From JABDIP01 sp965250245 (GTDB lineage Bacteria; Pseudomonadota; Alphaproteobacteria; DSM-16000; Inquilinaceae), in assembly GCA_965250245.1 (NCBI GenBank), contig OZ252296.1:2542001-2606000 (forward strand): DNA of 64,000 nt, read 5' to 3'. The position numbers were made by a program, and so were the translations under genes. Shown piece by piece: positions 1-8,480 of the stretch. Positions within the stretch are counted from its first letter, which is position 1, and every line of letters begins with the position of its first letter. The notes beneath the pieces are model-generated. The model was given only the letters and a program-made list of their open reading frames with translations. It had not been told where the DNA came from and made no database searches.

Positions 1-2
1 AG

Positions 3-33
3 ATGGGTCCCCGGGTCAAGCCCGGGGACGACG
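3..33. repeat. Intergenic palindromic repeat, family E copy 1
   Basis: A short palindromic unit with GGTCCCCGGG and CCCGGGGACGACG arms around a TCAAG centre. The same unit occurs twice, in inverted orientation, at 24143-24248. It lies just downstream of the minus-strand ppiD gene, so in RNA it could fold at that transcript's 3' end. Apart from this unit, bases 1-77 hold nothing I recognise. Confidence 0.75.
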
Positions 34-77
34 AGGCGCAGGGTGTGGCCAAGTGTCGTCCCGCCAGATCGAACACC

Positions 78-1982
78 TCACATCGCGCCATGCTGGGGCT
101 GCTGGTAGAGGCGGCTGATGGAGTCGCGGTCGATGTCGATGGAGTACTGGTCGCGCAGGGATTGGGCGAAACCGGCCAGCAGGTCGCCGGCCATGGCCCG
201 GGTCTGGCCGGCGGCGATGTCCTCCAGCGTCGCGGAATCGGAGGCCGGGGCGGGGATGATGTCCTCCAGCCGGGCCACCACATAGCCGTCGGCGGCCGGT
301 GCGATGGCGACGTCGCCCCGGTTGATCTCGAAGACGCTGGCGATCAGCTCTTCCGGCAGGGTGCCGCGATTGGCGCCGTCGCGGCGCAGATCGGCCTGCT
401 CGACCAGCACGGCGCCGATCTCCGCCGCCACATCGGCGACCGTCTCGCCGCCATCCAGGCGTTCGGAGACCGTCTCGGCCAGCGCCTCGGCGGCCTCGGT
501 GGTGCGGGCCTCGGTCCAGGCGGCGGCGATCTCGTCGCGCACCGACTCCAGCGATCGCAGCGCCGGCGCGATCACCTCCTCGGTGCGCACGACGAAGAAA
601 TCCTCCTCCGGCGTTTCCTCGACCGGACTGGTCGCCTCGTTGAACTGGGAGAAGCCGACATCCAGGACCTGGGGCAGGGCGGGGATGTCGTCCAGCCGGC
701 CGCCGTCGCGCAGGCTGCCATCGCGGGCCACGGCGCCGGTCACGCGCAGCGGCAGGCCGAGCTGCGCGGCCGCGTCGTCCAGCGAGACGTCGCTGGCGAT
801 CAGGTCGTCCAGATCGTTGGAGAGCTCGAACACCAGGTCCCGGGCCTCGTCCAGCCGGATCTCCTGTTCGATCTCCTCGCGCACCGACTCGAAGGACGGG
901 ACGCCGCCCTCGATGATCTCGGTGACCTGCAGCACGTGCCAGCCGAACGGCGTGTTGAACGGCGCGCTGACCCCGTTGGCCGGCAGCGCGAAGCCGGGTT
1001 CGGCAAGCTGCGGCAGGAAGTCGCCGCGCGGCGCCATCTCCAGGGTGATCACCGAGACGTCCTCATTGCCGACAGTGGCGATCGCATCCGCCAGGGAGAA
1101 CAGGCCGCCCGCCGCCGCCTCGGCGATCTCGGTCGCCAGCTCCTGGTCGGGCACGACGATCTGCTCGAAGGCCCGCTGCTCCTCGACCTCCAGCTCGTCG
1201 CGGCGCAGCTCGTATTCGGCCAGGGCCTCGGCCTCGGGCACGGTGATCGTTTCCGCGACACCCTCGGCGGTCAGGCTGACGACCCGCAGCACCCGGTACT
1301 CCGGTGCCATGTATTGCTGCTCGTTGTCGCGGTAATAGGCCTGGATGTCCTCATCCGTCGGGGTCGCGACATCCGCCACCAGGGACGACCCGATCAGGAT
1401 CGCCTGGATGTGCCGGGTCTCGTTGCGGTAGCGGTGCAGCGCCTCGGACAGGGTCTCCGGCACCGCCGCGCCGGCGCCGATCACGCCGATCAGCTCGGCC
1501 CGCGCCAACTCCTGGCGCAGGGTGGCGAAATAGGTCGGCTCGTCGAGCTGGGAGGCGCCCAGATAGTTGTTGTACTGCACCTGGCTGAACTGGCCGGTGC
1601 GGTCCTGGAACAGCGGGTCCTGGCGGATCGCCTCGGCGATCATCGAGTCCGGCGCCTGCAGCCCCAGCTTGGCGGCGGCCTGGTTGAACAGGGCTTCGTT
1701 CACCAGCCCTTCGATCGCCTGGTCCATCAGGCCGAGATTGATGGCGAGCTGAGCGTCGAAGACCGGGCCGTATTGCTGCTGCAACTGGCGCAGCTGCAGC
1801 TCGAAGGATTCCGTCAGGCGCTGGATGGTGATCCGCTCGCTGCCCACCGTGGCGATGGTCGCCCGCACGCCGCCGCCGCCGAAGATGCCGGTCAGCCCGA
1901 CGCCGCCGAGCGCGATGGCGATCAGCACGAACAGGATCTTGATGAACCAGGAACCGACCTTGCCGCGGATGAGCTGGAGCAT
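78..1982 (-). CDS. ppiD: Membrane-anchored periplasmic peptidyl-prolyl isomerase, PpiD/SurA type
   Basis: Predicted foldase that helps newly exported proteins fold at the periplasmic face of the inner membrane. The 634-residue product has a short basic N-terminus, one membrane segment at about residues 13-34, a SurA_N-like helical chaperone region at about 40-190, and a degenerate parvulin domain at about 265-360 that includes a FGWHVLQV segment typical of the fold. The C-terminal half is a further acidic SurA/PpiD-like region. An in-frame start lies 23 codons upstream, but the ATG at 1982 is preceded by GAAGG at good spacing and directly precedes the anchor, so I chose it. The gene is divergent from tpiA, as in many alphaproteobacteria. 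Parvulin catalytic activity is inferred; PpiD parvulin domains are often inactive. Confidence 0.9.
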   Translation of the reverse strand: MLQLIRGKVGSWFIKILFVLIAIALGGVGLTGIFGGGGVRATIATVGSERITIQRLTESFELQLRQLQQQYGPVFDAQLAINLGLMDQAIEGLVNEALFNQAAAKLGLQAPDSMIAEAIRQDPLFQDRTGQFSQVQYNNYLGASQLDEPTYFATLRQELARAELIGVIGAGAAVPETLSEALHRYRNETRHIQAILIGSSLVADVATPTDEDIQAYYRDNEQQYMAPEYRVLRVVSLTAEGVAETITVPEAEALAEYELRRDELEVEEQRAFEQIVVPDQELATEIAEAAAGGLFSLADAIATVGNEDVSVITLEMAPRGDFLPQLAEPGFALPANGVSAPFNTPFGWHVLQVTEIIEGGVPSFESVREEIEQEIRLDEARDLVFELSNDLDDLIASDVSLDDAAAQLGLPLRVTGAVARDGSLRDGGRLDDIPALPQVLDVGFSQFNEATSPVEETPEEDFFVVRTEEVIAPALRSLESVRDEIAAAWTEARTTEAAEALAETVSERLDGGETVADVAAEIGAVLVEQADLRRDGANRGTLPEELIASVFEINRGDVAIAPAADGYVVARLEDIIPAPASDSATLEDIAAGQTRAMAGDLLAGFAQSLRDQYSIDIDRDSISRLYQQPQHGAM

Positions 1983-2218
1983 GAGTGGACCTTCGCATCG
2001 GCGCCGGCGGCCTGTTCGAACTTCGGGACGGCCGCGCCGCCGCGTCGCCATCCTGCCTGTGCCAGGTCCCGAAGGGCCGGCATCTTAGGTGCGGCGGACA
2101 GCAGCGGCAACCGGCATCCGCGCCGCGCCGGCCGGGTGTTCGATTGCCCGTTGGCAGGCCGCGCGCGGGCCTGCTAAACGAAGGCTCCCCGCCGCAGATC
2201 CTCAAGGACACCGCCCCC

Positions 2219-2965
2219 ATGCCCCGCAAGCTGATCGCCGGTAACTGGAAGATGAACGGGCTCTCCGCCGATGCCGAGGCCCTGGCCGGCAGCCTGGCCG
2301 AGCAATACGGCGCCGCCGCGCCGGGTTTCGACATGCTGCTGTGCCCGCCGGCGCCGATGATCTCCACGGTGGCCCGGGTGATCGCCGGCAGCGGCCTGGC
2401 GCTGGGCGGCCAGGACTGCCATGCGGAGGCCTCCGGCGCCCATACCGGCGACACGGCGGCGGAGATGCTGGCCGATCTCGGCTGCTCCCATGTCATCGTC
2501 GGGCATTCGGAGCGCCGGCAGGATCATGGAGAGACCGACGAGCAGGTCCAGGCCAAGGCGCTGGCGGCGCATCGCGCCGGGCTGGTGGCGGTGATCTGCA
2601 TCGGCGAGACCCTGGAGGAGCGCGACGCCGGCGAGACGCTGGCGGTCTGCTCGCGCCAGATCGCCGGCTCCATCCCGTCCGGCGCCACCGCCGAGAACAT
2701 GGTCGTGGCCTATGAGCCGGTCTGGGCGATCGGCACCGGCCGCACGCCGACCGCCGCGGATGTCGCCGAGACCCACGCCCATATCCGCGGCACGCTCACC
2801 GCCCGCATGGCCGGGGCGGAGAATGTGCGCATCCTCTATGGCGGCTCGGTCAAGCCGTCCAATGCCGAGGAATTGATGGCGGTCGACAACGTCGACGGCG
2901 CCCTGGTCGGCGGCGCCAGCCTCAAGGCGGACGACTTCTGGGCCATCGGCCGGGCCTGCGGGTAA
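2219..2965 (+). CDS. tpiA: Triosephosphate isomerase
   Basis: Interconverts dihydroxyacetone phosphate and glyceraldehyde 3-phosphate in cytosolic glycolysis and gluconeogenesis. The 248-residue product has the family's usual length. Catalytic residues are visible: Lys11 in GNWKMN, His96 in VGHSERR and Glu166 in AYEPVWAIGTG, with the phosphate-binding YGGSVK near the C-terminus. The open frame extends upstream, but ATG 2219 has AAGGA about 10 bases ahead and begins MPRKLIAGNWKMN, the normal TIM N-terminus. It is divergent from ppiD and upstream of secG, the usual alphaproteobacterial order. Confidence 0.97.
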   Translation: MPRKLIAGNWKMNGLSADAEALAGSLAEQYGAAAPGFDMLLCPPAPMISTVARVIAGSGLALGGQDCHAEASGAHTGDTAAEMLADLGCSHVIVGHSERRQDHGETDEQVQAKALAAHRAGLVAVICIGETLEERDAGETLAVCSRQIAGSIPSGATAENMVVAYEPVWAIGTGRTPTAADVAETHAHIRGTLTARMAGAENVRILYGGSVKPSNAEELMAVDNVDGALVGGASLKADDFWAIGRACG

Positions 2966-2987
2966 TCGATTGCCGTGCACTGGCCAC

Positions 2988-3114
2988 TTTCCCTCTCCCC
3001 TTGCGGGAGAGGGTTAGGGTGAGGGGTCTTGAGAAACAACTTCGCGCAGCTCTGCTGCGCGCCCCCTCACCCGGATCGCTCCGCGATCCGACCTCTCCCA
3101 CGAGGGGAGAGGTG
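2988..3114. repeat. Composite palindromic repeat, family A copy 1
   Basis: Two hairpin units face each other: a CCCTCTCCCC...GGGAGAGGG hairpin followed by GGTGAGGGG, then CCCCCTCACCCGG and an ACCTCTCCC...GGGGAGAGGT hairpin. Four more copies of this composite lie at 15189-15321, 29703-29827, 39625-39762 and 60103-60235. It sits between tpiA and secG. It may act as a 3'-end stabiliser or terminator-like structure, but no T-tract follows. Confidence 0.8.
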
Positions 3115-3237
3115 AATAGGGCCGGCATTAGGAAGAAAACGGTACTGGCCTTGGCCCGAGTGCTTATGTAAAAGGGCGCGTCCGCGACGCGCGCCGGTGG
3201 GCCGCCGCGCCGGACTGGATTCCAGTCGAGGTTCGTT

Positions 3238-3558
3238 TTGCAGCAGATCGTTCTCGTCATTCACCTGTTGATCGCGCTTGGCCTGGTCGGCCTGGTGCTG
3301 ATCCAGCGCAGCGAAGGCGGCGGCCTGGGCATGGGCGGCGGTGGCGGCGGCGGCATGATGTCGGTCCGCGGAACCGCCAGCTTCCTGACCCGCGCCACCG
3401 GCATCCTGGCCGCCTGCTTCATGGGCACCAGCATCCTGCTGGCGATCCTGGCGGGCGGCGGCGGCGAGTCGACCTCGCTGCTGGAGCAATCGCTGCCGGC
3501 CGCCACCGAATCGGCTCCGGCCGAAGGGGACGGCCTGAACGCACCGCTGTCGGAATGA
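3238..3558 (+). CDS. secG: Protein translocase subunit SecG
   Basis: Small inner-membrane partner of SecYE that assists preprotein translocation. The 106-residue product has two membrane segments (about 3-20 and 53-72) separated by a glycine-rich cytosolic loop with the family motif LVLIQRSEGGGLG, then a short acidic tail. The start is TTG, preceded by GAGG six bases upstream; no ATG is available before the first membrane segment. It lies between tpiA and pyrG, as in related genomes. A rho-independent terminator follows. Confidence 0.93.
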   Translation: MQQIVLVIHLLIALGLVGLVLIQRSEGGGLGMGGGGGGGMMSVRGTASFLTRATGILAACFMGTSILLAILAGGGGESTSLLEQSLPAATESAPAEGDGLNAPLSE

Positions 3559-3584
3559 GCAGCGGCGGAAATCCGGGGATTAGC

Positions 3585-3614
3585 GAGAGGCGGCGGTCGG
3601 GCCGCCTCTTTCTC
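3585..3614 (+). terminator. Rho-independent terminator after secG
   Basis: Perfect 8-bp stem GAGGCGGC (3587-3594) / GCCGCCTC (3601-3608), six-base loop, followed by a pyrimidine run TTTCTC. It sits 29 bases after the secG stop and before pyrG, so pyrG is probably transcribed from its own promoter. Confidence 0.75.
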
Positions 3615-3652
3615 ATTGGGGCGGCGATGCAAGGCGAGTATGGTGGGGGTCC

Positions 3653-5281
3653 ATGACGCGGTACATCTTCATTACCGGCGGCGTGGTCTCCTCTCTTGGC
3701 AAGGGTCTGGCGTCGGCGGCGCTCGGGGCGCTGTTGCAGGCGCGCGGCTACACGGTACGGCTGCGCAAGCTGGACCCGTATCTGAACGTCGATCCGGGCA
3801 CCATGAGCCCGACCCAGCACGGCGAGGTCTACGTCACCGATGACGGGGCGGAGACCGATCTGGACCTCGGCCACTACGAGCGCTTCACCGGCGTGCCGGC
3901 CCGCAAGAGCGACAACGTCACCACCGGGCAGATCTACTCCACGGTGATCGCCAAGGAGCGGCACGGCGACTATCTCGGCGCCACCGTCCAGGTCATCCCG
4001 CACGTCACCGACGCCATCAAGGACTTCCTGCGCTCGGACATCGGCGACGAGGATTTCGTGCTCTGCGAGATCGGCGGCACCGTCGGCGACATCGAGAGCC
4101 TGCCCTTCGTCGAGGCGATCCGGCAGTTCGGCAACGAGATCGGGATGCAGCGGGCGCTGTTCATCCACGTCACCCTGCTGCCCTACATCCCTACCGCCGG
4201 CGAGCTGAAGACCAAGCCGACCCAGCATTCGGTCAAGGAACTGCTCTCGGTCGGCATCCAGCCGGCCATGCTGCTGTGCCGCGCCGACCGGCCGATCCCG
4301 GAGAACGAGCGGCGCAAGATCGCGCTGTTCTGCAACGTCAAGCCGGAGCGGGTGGTCGCCGCCCTGGACGTGGATTCCATCTACCAGGTGCCGATCAGCT
4401 ATCACGAGCAGGGCTTCGACGACGAGGTGCTGGCCTATTTCGGCATGGACGACCGCGGGCCGCCGGACCTGTCCATGTGGACCGACATCATGCAGCGGGT
4501 GCGCCAGCCGGAAGGCGAGGTGACCATCGGCGTGGTCGGCAAATACACCTCGCTGATCGACAGCTACAAGAGCCTGTCCGAGGCGCTGGCCCATGGCGGC
4601 ATCGCCAACAAGGTGCGGGTCAAGCTGGACTGGATGGACTCGGAGATCTTCGAGACCGAGGACGCGGTGACCCGGCTGGAAGGGGTGCACGGCATCCTGG
4701 TCCCCGGCGGCTTCGGCGAGCGCGGCAGCGAGGGCAAGATCCGCGCCGCCCAGTTCGCCCGCGAGCGCGACGTGCCCTATTTCGGCATCTGCTTCGGCAT
4801 GCAGATGGCGGTGATCGAGGCGGCCCGCCACATGGCCGGGCTGGAGCGGGCGGGCTCGACCGAATTCGGCCCGGCCAGCGAGCCGGTCGTGGGCCTGATG
4901 ACTGAATGGACCCGCGGCAACGAGAAGGAAGTCCGCGACAGCGACAGCGACCTGGGCGGCACCATGCGGCTGGGCGCCTATGACGCGGTGCTGTCGGAGG
5001 GCTCCAAGGTCCGCGACATCTACGGCGGCCCCTCCATCAGCGAGCGCCACCGCCATCGCTACGAGGTCAACATCAACTATCGCGACCGGCTGGAGGAGGC
5101 AGGACTGAAATTCTCCGGCCTGTCGCCGGACGGGGTGCTGCCGGAGATCGTCGAGCTGCCGGACCACCCGTGGTTCATCGGCGTGCAGTTCCACCCGGAG
5201 CTCAAATCCAAGCCCTTCGACCCGCACCCCCTGTTCACCGATTTCATCCGCGCCGCCATCGAACAGAGCCGGCTGGTGTAG
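3653..5281 (+). CDS. pyrG: CTP synthase (glutamine-hydrolysing)
   Basis: Makes CTP from UTP using ATP and glutamine, the last step of de novo pyrimidine nucleotide synthesis. The 542-residue product is full length. The N-terminal synthetase domain opens with YIFITGGVVSSLGKGL (P-loop-like). The C-terminal class I glutamine amidotransferase domain shows the oxyanion segment LVPGGFGERG, the nucleophile Cys in GICFGMQMA (about residue 380), and the His-Glu pair in QFHPELKSKP. Start ATG 3653 follows a GGGGG-type ribosome site. It is followed by kdsA after a 247-base spacer filled with nested repeats. Confidence 0.98.
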   Translation: MTRYIFITGGVVSSLGKGLASAALGALLQARGYTVRLRKLDPYLNVDPGTMSPTQHGEVYVTDDGAETDLDLGHYERFTGVPARKSDNVTTGQIYSTVIAKERHGDYLGATVQVIPHVTDAIKDFLRSDIGDEDFVLCEIGGTVGDIESLPFVEAIRQFGNEIGMQRALFIHVTLLPYIPTAGELKTKPTQHSVKELLSVGIQPAMLLCRADRPIPENERRKIALFCNVKPERVVAALDVDSIYQVPISYHEQGFDDEVLAYFGMDDRGPPDLSMWTDIMQRVRQPEGEVTIGVVGKYTSLIDSYKSLSEALAHGGIANKVRVKLDWMDSEIFETEDAVTRLEGVHGILVPGGFGERGSEGKIRAAQFARERDVPYFGICFGMQMAVIEAARHMAGLERAGSTEFGPASEPVVGLMTEWTRGNEKEVRDSDSDLGGTMRLGAYDAVLSEGSKVRDIYGGPSISERHRHRYEVNINYRDRLEEAGLKFSGLSPDGVLPEIVELPDHPWFIGVQFHPELKSKPFDPHPLFTDFIRAAIEQSRLV

Positions 5282-5301
5282 GAGAGGCTGCGCCCTCGTG
5301 T

Positions 5302-5462
5302 TCACCACAGAGGTACAGAGAACCAACTAGGAAAACTCGTCGTTCCCGCGAAGGCGGGAACCTCGAGCCACCGGCACTCAAATCCATCGAGATTCCCGCC
5401 TTCGCGGGAATGACGATGATGTTGGTTGTTGGTTCCTCTGTGTCTCTGTGTCTCTGTGGTAA
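5302..5462. repeat. Outer inverted repeat (family C) enclosing a family B element
   Basis: Left arm at about 5302-5324 reads ACCACAGAGGTACAGAGAACC. The right arm at 5431-5462 is its complement with an extra tandem copy of the CTCTGTGT unit. Between the arms lies a complete family B element (5338-5415) plus short AT-rich joints. The arrangement looks like one mobile palindromic element inserted into another. It fills the pyrG-kdsA spacer. Confidence 0.7.
5338..5415. repeat. Palindromic repeat, family B copy 1 (subtype 1)
   Basis: Arms CGTCGTTCCCGCGAAGGCGGG and GATTCCCGCCTTCGCGGGAATGACG; each arm is itself a small hairpin. The inner segment with CTCGAGCCA and CATCGAGATT is shared with the copy at 50408-50497 but not with those at 32576 and 51943. 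It is nested inside a family C inverted repeat. Confidence 0.85.
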
Positions 5463-5528
5463 TCCTTGTTTGGTTGCTATTGAAACCGAACGCACTCTCG
5501 CCAAACTCGCACCGCATAGACGGGTCCC

Positions 5529-6377
5529 ATGCCCATGACGACCGCCCATCCCGTCCAGATCGGCCCCCTGACCGTCGCCAATGACCGGCCGTTCACCCTG
5601 ATCGCCGGGCCCTGCGCCCTGGAGAGCCGGGAGCATGCGCTGGAAATGAGCCACGCGCTGGTCGAGCTGACCGGGGCGCTGGGCATCGGGCTCATCTACA
5701 AGAGCTCCTTCGACAAGGCGAACCGGACCTCAGCCGACAGTCCGCGCGGCCTGGGCATCGAGAAGAGCCTGCCGATCCTGGCTGAGGTGCGGGAGGTGCA
5801 TGGCTGTCCCGTGCTGACCGACGTGCACACCGCCGAGCAATGCGCCCGGGCGGCCGAGGCCGTCGACGTGCTGCAGATCCCGGCCTTCCTGTGTCGCCAG
5901 ACCGATCTGCTGCTGGCCGCGGCGGCCACCGGAAAGGCGGTGAACGTCAAGAAGGGCCAGTTCCTGGCGCCGTGGGACATGGCCAACGTGGTCGACAAGA
6001 TCGCCGGCGCCGGCAACCGCAACATCCTGATGACCGAGCGCGGAGCCAGCTTCGGCTACAACACCCTGGTCTCGGACATGCGCTCCCTGCCGATCCTGGC
6101 CAGGACCGGCTATCCGGTGGTGTTCGACGCCACCCATTCGGTGCAGCAGCCCGGCGGCCTCGGCGGCCGTTCCGGCGGACAGCGGGAGTTCGTGCCCGTC
6201 CTGGCGCGGGCGGCGGTCGCGATCGGCGTCGCGGCGGTCTTCATGGAGACCCACCAGGATCCGGACTCCGCACCCAGCGACGGCCCGAACATGATACCAG
6301 TAAACGTGTTACGAGGTGTTCTTGAGACATTGATTGAACTCGATCGGACCGCCAAGACGGCCCCGGTCGATATCTGA
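5529..6377 (+). CDS. kdsA: 2-dehydro-3-deoxyphosphooctonate aldolase (KDO-8-P synthase)
   Basis: Condenses arabinose 5-phosphate with phosphoenolpyruvate to Kdo-8-phosphate for the lipid A inner core, so the organism makes Kdo-containing LPS. The 282-residue product has the family motifs KSSFDKANRTS, the QIPAFLCRQTDLL block, NVKKGQFLAP, TERGASFGYN and the FMETHQDPDSAPSDGPN end block. Cys29 in LIAGPCALES stands where metal-dependent enzymes have their metal-binding Cys and the E. coli type has Asn, so this is predicted to be the metal-dependent class. Two ATGs (5529 and 5535) are possible; neither has a strong ribosome site. Confidence 0.97.
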   Translation: MPMTTAHPVQIGPLTVANDRPFTLIAGPCALESREHALEMSHALVELTGALGIGLIYKSSFDKANRTSADSPRGLGIEKSLPILAEVREVHGCPVLTDVHTAEQCARAAEAVDVLQIPAFLCRQTDLLLAAAATGKAVNVKKGQFLAPWDMANVVDKIAGAGNRNILMTERGASFGYNTLVSDMRSLPILARTGYPVVFDATHSVQQPGGLGGRSGGQREFVPVLARAAVAIGVAAVFMETHQDPDSAPSDGPNMIPVNVLRGVLETLIELDRTAKTAPVDI

Positions 6378-6385
6378 TCCCGGCC

Positions 6386-7564
6386 GTGGTCCGCACGGCT
6401 GTCCAGGACATCTTTGAGGGGTACAGAGGCGCTGCGCGTCTGCTGATCCTTGTCATCTCGGCACTCCTGACCGGGTGCGGTGAACGGGCCGGCGAGGCGC
6501 GCCTGCTGCTGCAGGATATCGCCGCCGGCCACGCGGCCTCGGAGCTGAAGCGCGCGACGGCGTTGCCGGACCGGGAGCCGGTCATCTGGCGCATCGACGG
6601 CCGGGACGGCGCCGGCGATCTCTACACGCCGGCGGAGGGTGCGTTGGCCCGCATGGTGCTGGTACCGGGGCTGACGGAGCAGGGGCGCGCCGACCCCAGG
6701 GTCACCGCGCTGGCCTATTCCCTGTCGCGCATGCGCTTTGCCGTCCTGGTGCCGGACATCGCCAATCTGCGTCGATTGCGGGTTGGCCCTGAGGATTCCC
6801 GCGCGATCGCCGATGCGGCCCTGGCGCTGACCGGGATGCCGGCCGGCGGCGCCGCCAGCCCGGTCGGCCTCGCCGCCGTTTCCTACGCGGTCGGCCCGGC
6901 CTTGATTGGCGCCCTGGAGCCGGACACCGCGCGCCATGTCGGGTTCCTGGTCTCGATCGGCGGCTATCACGACATGACGGCGGTGGTGACCTATCTCACC
7001 ACCGGCCGGTACCGCGCGCCCGGCGGCGGTCGGTGGCAAACCGGACGTCCCCACGGTCTCGCCAAATGGCGTTTCGTGGCGGTGAACGCAGACCAGCTCG
7101 ACGAACCCGGCGACCGCGCCACCTTCGCCGTGCTCGCCCGCCGCCGGATCGCCAACCCTTCTGCCGCCATCGACGACCTCTCCGCCGGGCTGGGCCCGCA
7201 AGGCCGGGCATTGCTGGCGCTGCTGGAGAACCGGGACCCGGACGTGGTGCCGGAGCTGATCGCCGGCCTTCCACCGCGCCTGCGCGACGCCTTCGCGGCC
7301 CTGTCGCCGTCCCGCTACGACCTGACGACGCTGGGCGCCCGCCTGATCCTGGTCCATGGCGAGGACGACCCGGCCGTGCCGGTCACCGAAAGCATGGCGC
7401 TGTCCGCCGCCGTCGCGCCGGGCAGGGCCGACCTCTTCCTTCTGGACGGCCTGGACCATGTCGATTTCCGCTCGGAGATCGGCCTCATGGATCAGCTCAC
7501 CCTGCTGGACGCGGCCCAGGCGGTGCTGGCGGAACGGGATCGGATTGCCGGGCGTGAGGACTGA
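6386..7564 (+). CDS. Putative lipoprotein with alpha/beta-hydrolase fold
   Basis: Predicted membrane-attached hydrolase of unknown substrate. The GTG start at 6386, eight bases after kdsA, gives 392 residues with a hydrophobic segment at about 18-29 and a lipobox LLTGC with the lipidated Cys at 31. The rest reads as an alpha/beta hydrolase: an early MVLVPGLTEQGRAD strand-loop, a candidate nucleophile elbow AVSYA in place of G-x-S-x-G, a late GEDDPAVPV acid loop and DHVDF supplying His. The N-region before the lipobox is long, so a start closer to the hydrophobic segment is possible. It is probably cotranscribed with kdsA by position, but there is no functional link I can support. Confidence 0.7.
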   Translation: MVRTAVQDIFEGYRGAARLLILVISALLTGCGERAGEARLLLQDIAAGHAASELKRATALPDREPVIWRIDGRDGAGDLYTPAEGALARMVLVPGLTEQGRADPRVTALAYSLSRMRFAVLVPDIANLRRLRVGPEDSRAIADAALALTGMPAGGAASPVGLAAVSYAVGPALIGALEPDTARHVGFLVSIGGYHDMTAVVTYLTTGRYRAPGGGRWQTGRPHGLAKWRFVAVNADQLDEPGDRATFAVLARRRIANPSAAIDDLSAGLGPQGRALLALLENRDPDVVPELIAGLPPRLRDAFAALSPSRYDLTTLGARLILVHGEDDPAVPVTESMALSAAVAPGRADLFLLDGLDHVDFRSEIGLMDQLTLLDAAQAVLAERDRIAGRED

Positions 7565-7662
7565 CGGATCGAGAGGCCAACTGATCGATCCTCAGGGGCA
7601 TCCCGGCCCCTTGGCGTCCGTACGCGCCATTGGCGCGTTGAACCAGGCGACCCTCGGCCGGT

Positions 7663-8370
7663 TCAGCCAGTCGCCTCCATCCTTGAGAACGCAAGCGCGT
7701 AATAGGTCCGCGGATCATTCCCCTCCGGCCCCTGGGTCGCCAGGATTCGCGCCCGGAAGCCGGCGCGTTCGGCCAGGCGCAGAAGGTCGTTGATCTCCGG
7801 ATAGTTGGCCTTGGTCATCACGATTTCAGCGGCCGGCGACAAATGCGCGCCGATGCCCTCGAGGAACCGCCGATGGGTGCGGAACCCGGCATCCCATTGC
7901 GCACCTTCGACGACGTCGCGCGCCTCGGCCGACCGCCCGGGTAGGTTGGCGATCACAAGGTCGAAGACCTCGCCGCTCTGCAGTGCCGCGAGCCCGTCCG
8001 ACAGCCGGACGTCCATCCGGTCGGAGAGGCCGTGTTGCTTGGCATTGGCCTGCGCGTTGCGCACCGCGGCCGGGCTGATGTCCAGCGCGACGCACCGCGC
8101 CGCCCCGGCCTTGCACGCGAGCACCGCCAGCGCCCCGGAGCCGGTGCCCACATCGAGCACGGCGCCGCCGTCCGGCACCCGCAGATGCCTTCGCAGCAGG
8201 TCCGTATCGGCTCTCGGCGGAAACACATCGGGAAGGACAACAAACGCGAGGCCTGCGAGGGACACGCAATACCCCTCTTCGGGGGCGCTCCGCCAACGCG
8301 CCTGCTGCTCCTTCTGCCGGGTCGTCACGCGAGCCAGGTCGTCGGGTCCGAGCGTGTTTTCGATCCGCAT
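7663..8370 (-). CDS. Class I SAM-dependent methyltransferase (MTS/PrmC-like)
   Basis: Predicted methyltransferase of the small-domain (MTS) group that contains PrmC/HemK and RsmC-like enzymes; the substrate is not clear. Motif I VLDVGTGSGALAVLACKAGA binds SAM, VALDISPAAV is motif II, and IANLPG stands where N6 methyltransferases have NPPY. The substitution (NLPG) leaves the target open. Start: an ATG at 8370 gives 235 residues; a GTG at 8418 in the same frame would add 16. A TATAGT hexamer lies just upstream of 8370, which would suit the shorter form if it is a -10 element. The gene is divergent from the DUF4105 gene. Confidence 0.75.
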   Translation of the reverse strand: MRIENTLGPDDLARVTTRQKEQQARWRSAPEEGYCVSLAGLAFVVLPDVFPPRADTDLLRRHLRVPDGGAVLDVGTGSGALAVLACKAGAARCVALDISPAAVRNAQANAKQHGLSDRMDVRLSDGLAALQSGEVFDLVIANLPGRSAEARDVVEGAQWDAGFRTHRRFLEGIGAHLSPAAEIVMTKANYPEINDLLRLAERAGFRARILATQGPEGNDPRTYYALAFSRMEATG

Positions 8371-8480
8371 GCGGTCACTATAGACCACGGGTCGCAGCAG
8401 GCCCTTGGCGGCCGACACGCTTCAAAGATCGGACGAATCGATGCTACGCAGGACCGGTCGATTGCGGCCGGGACGTCTCC

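Noticed and set aside
3..2177. 724-codon open frame antisense to ppiD
   Set aside because: Same GC-driven effect; composition is not protein-like and the ppiD frame has clear domains.
2966..3237. A tRNA gene near secG, as found next to secG in some bacteria
   Set aside because: The gap contains only the family A repeat and the secG leader; I see no T-loop GGTTCGA-type segment or cloverleaf.
3419..5326. 635-codon open frame antisense to pyrG
   Set aside because: Shadow of a fully recognisable CTP synthase.
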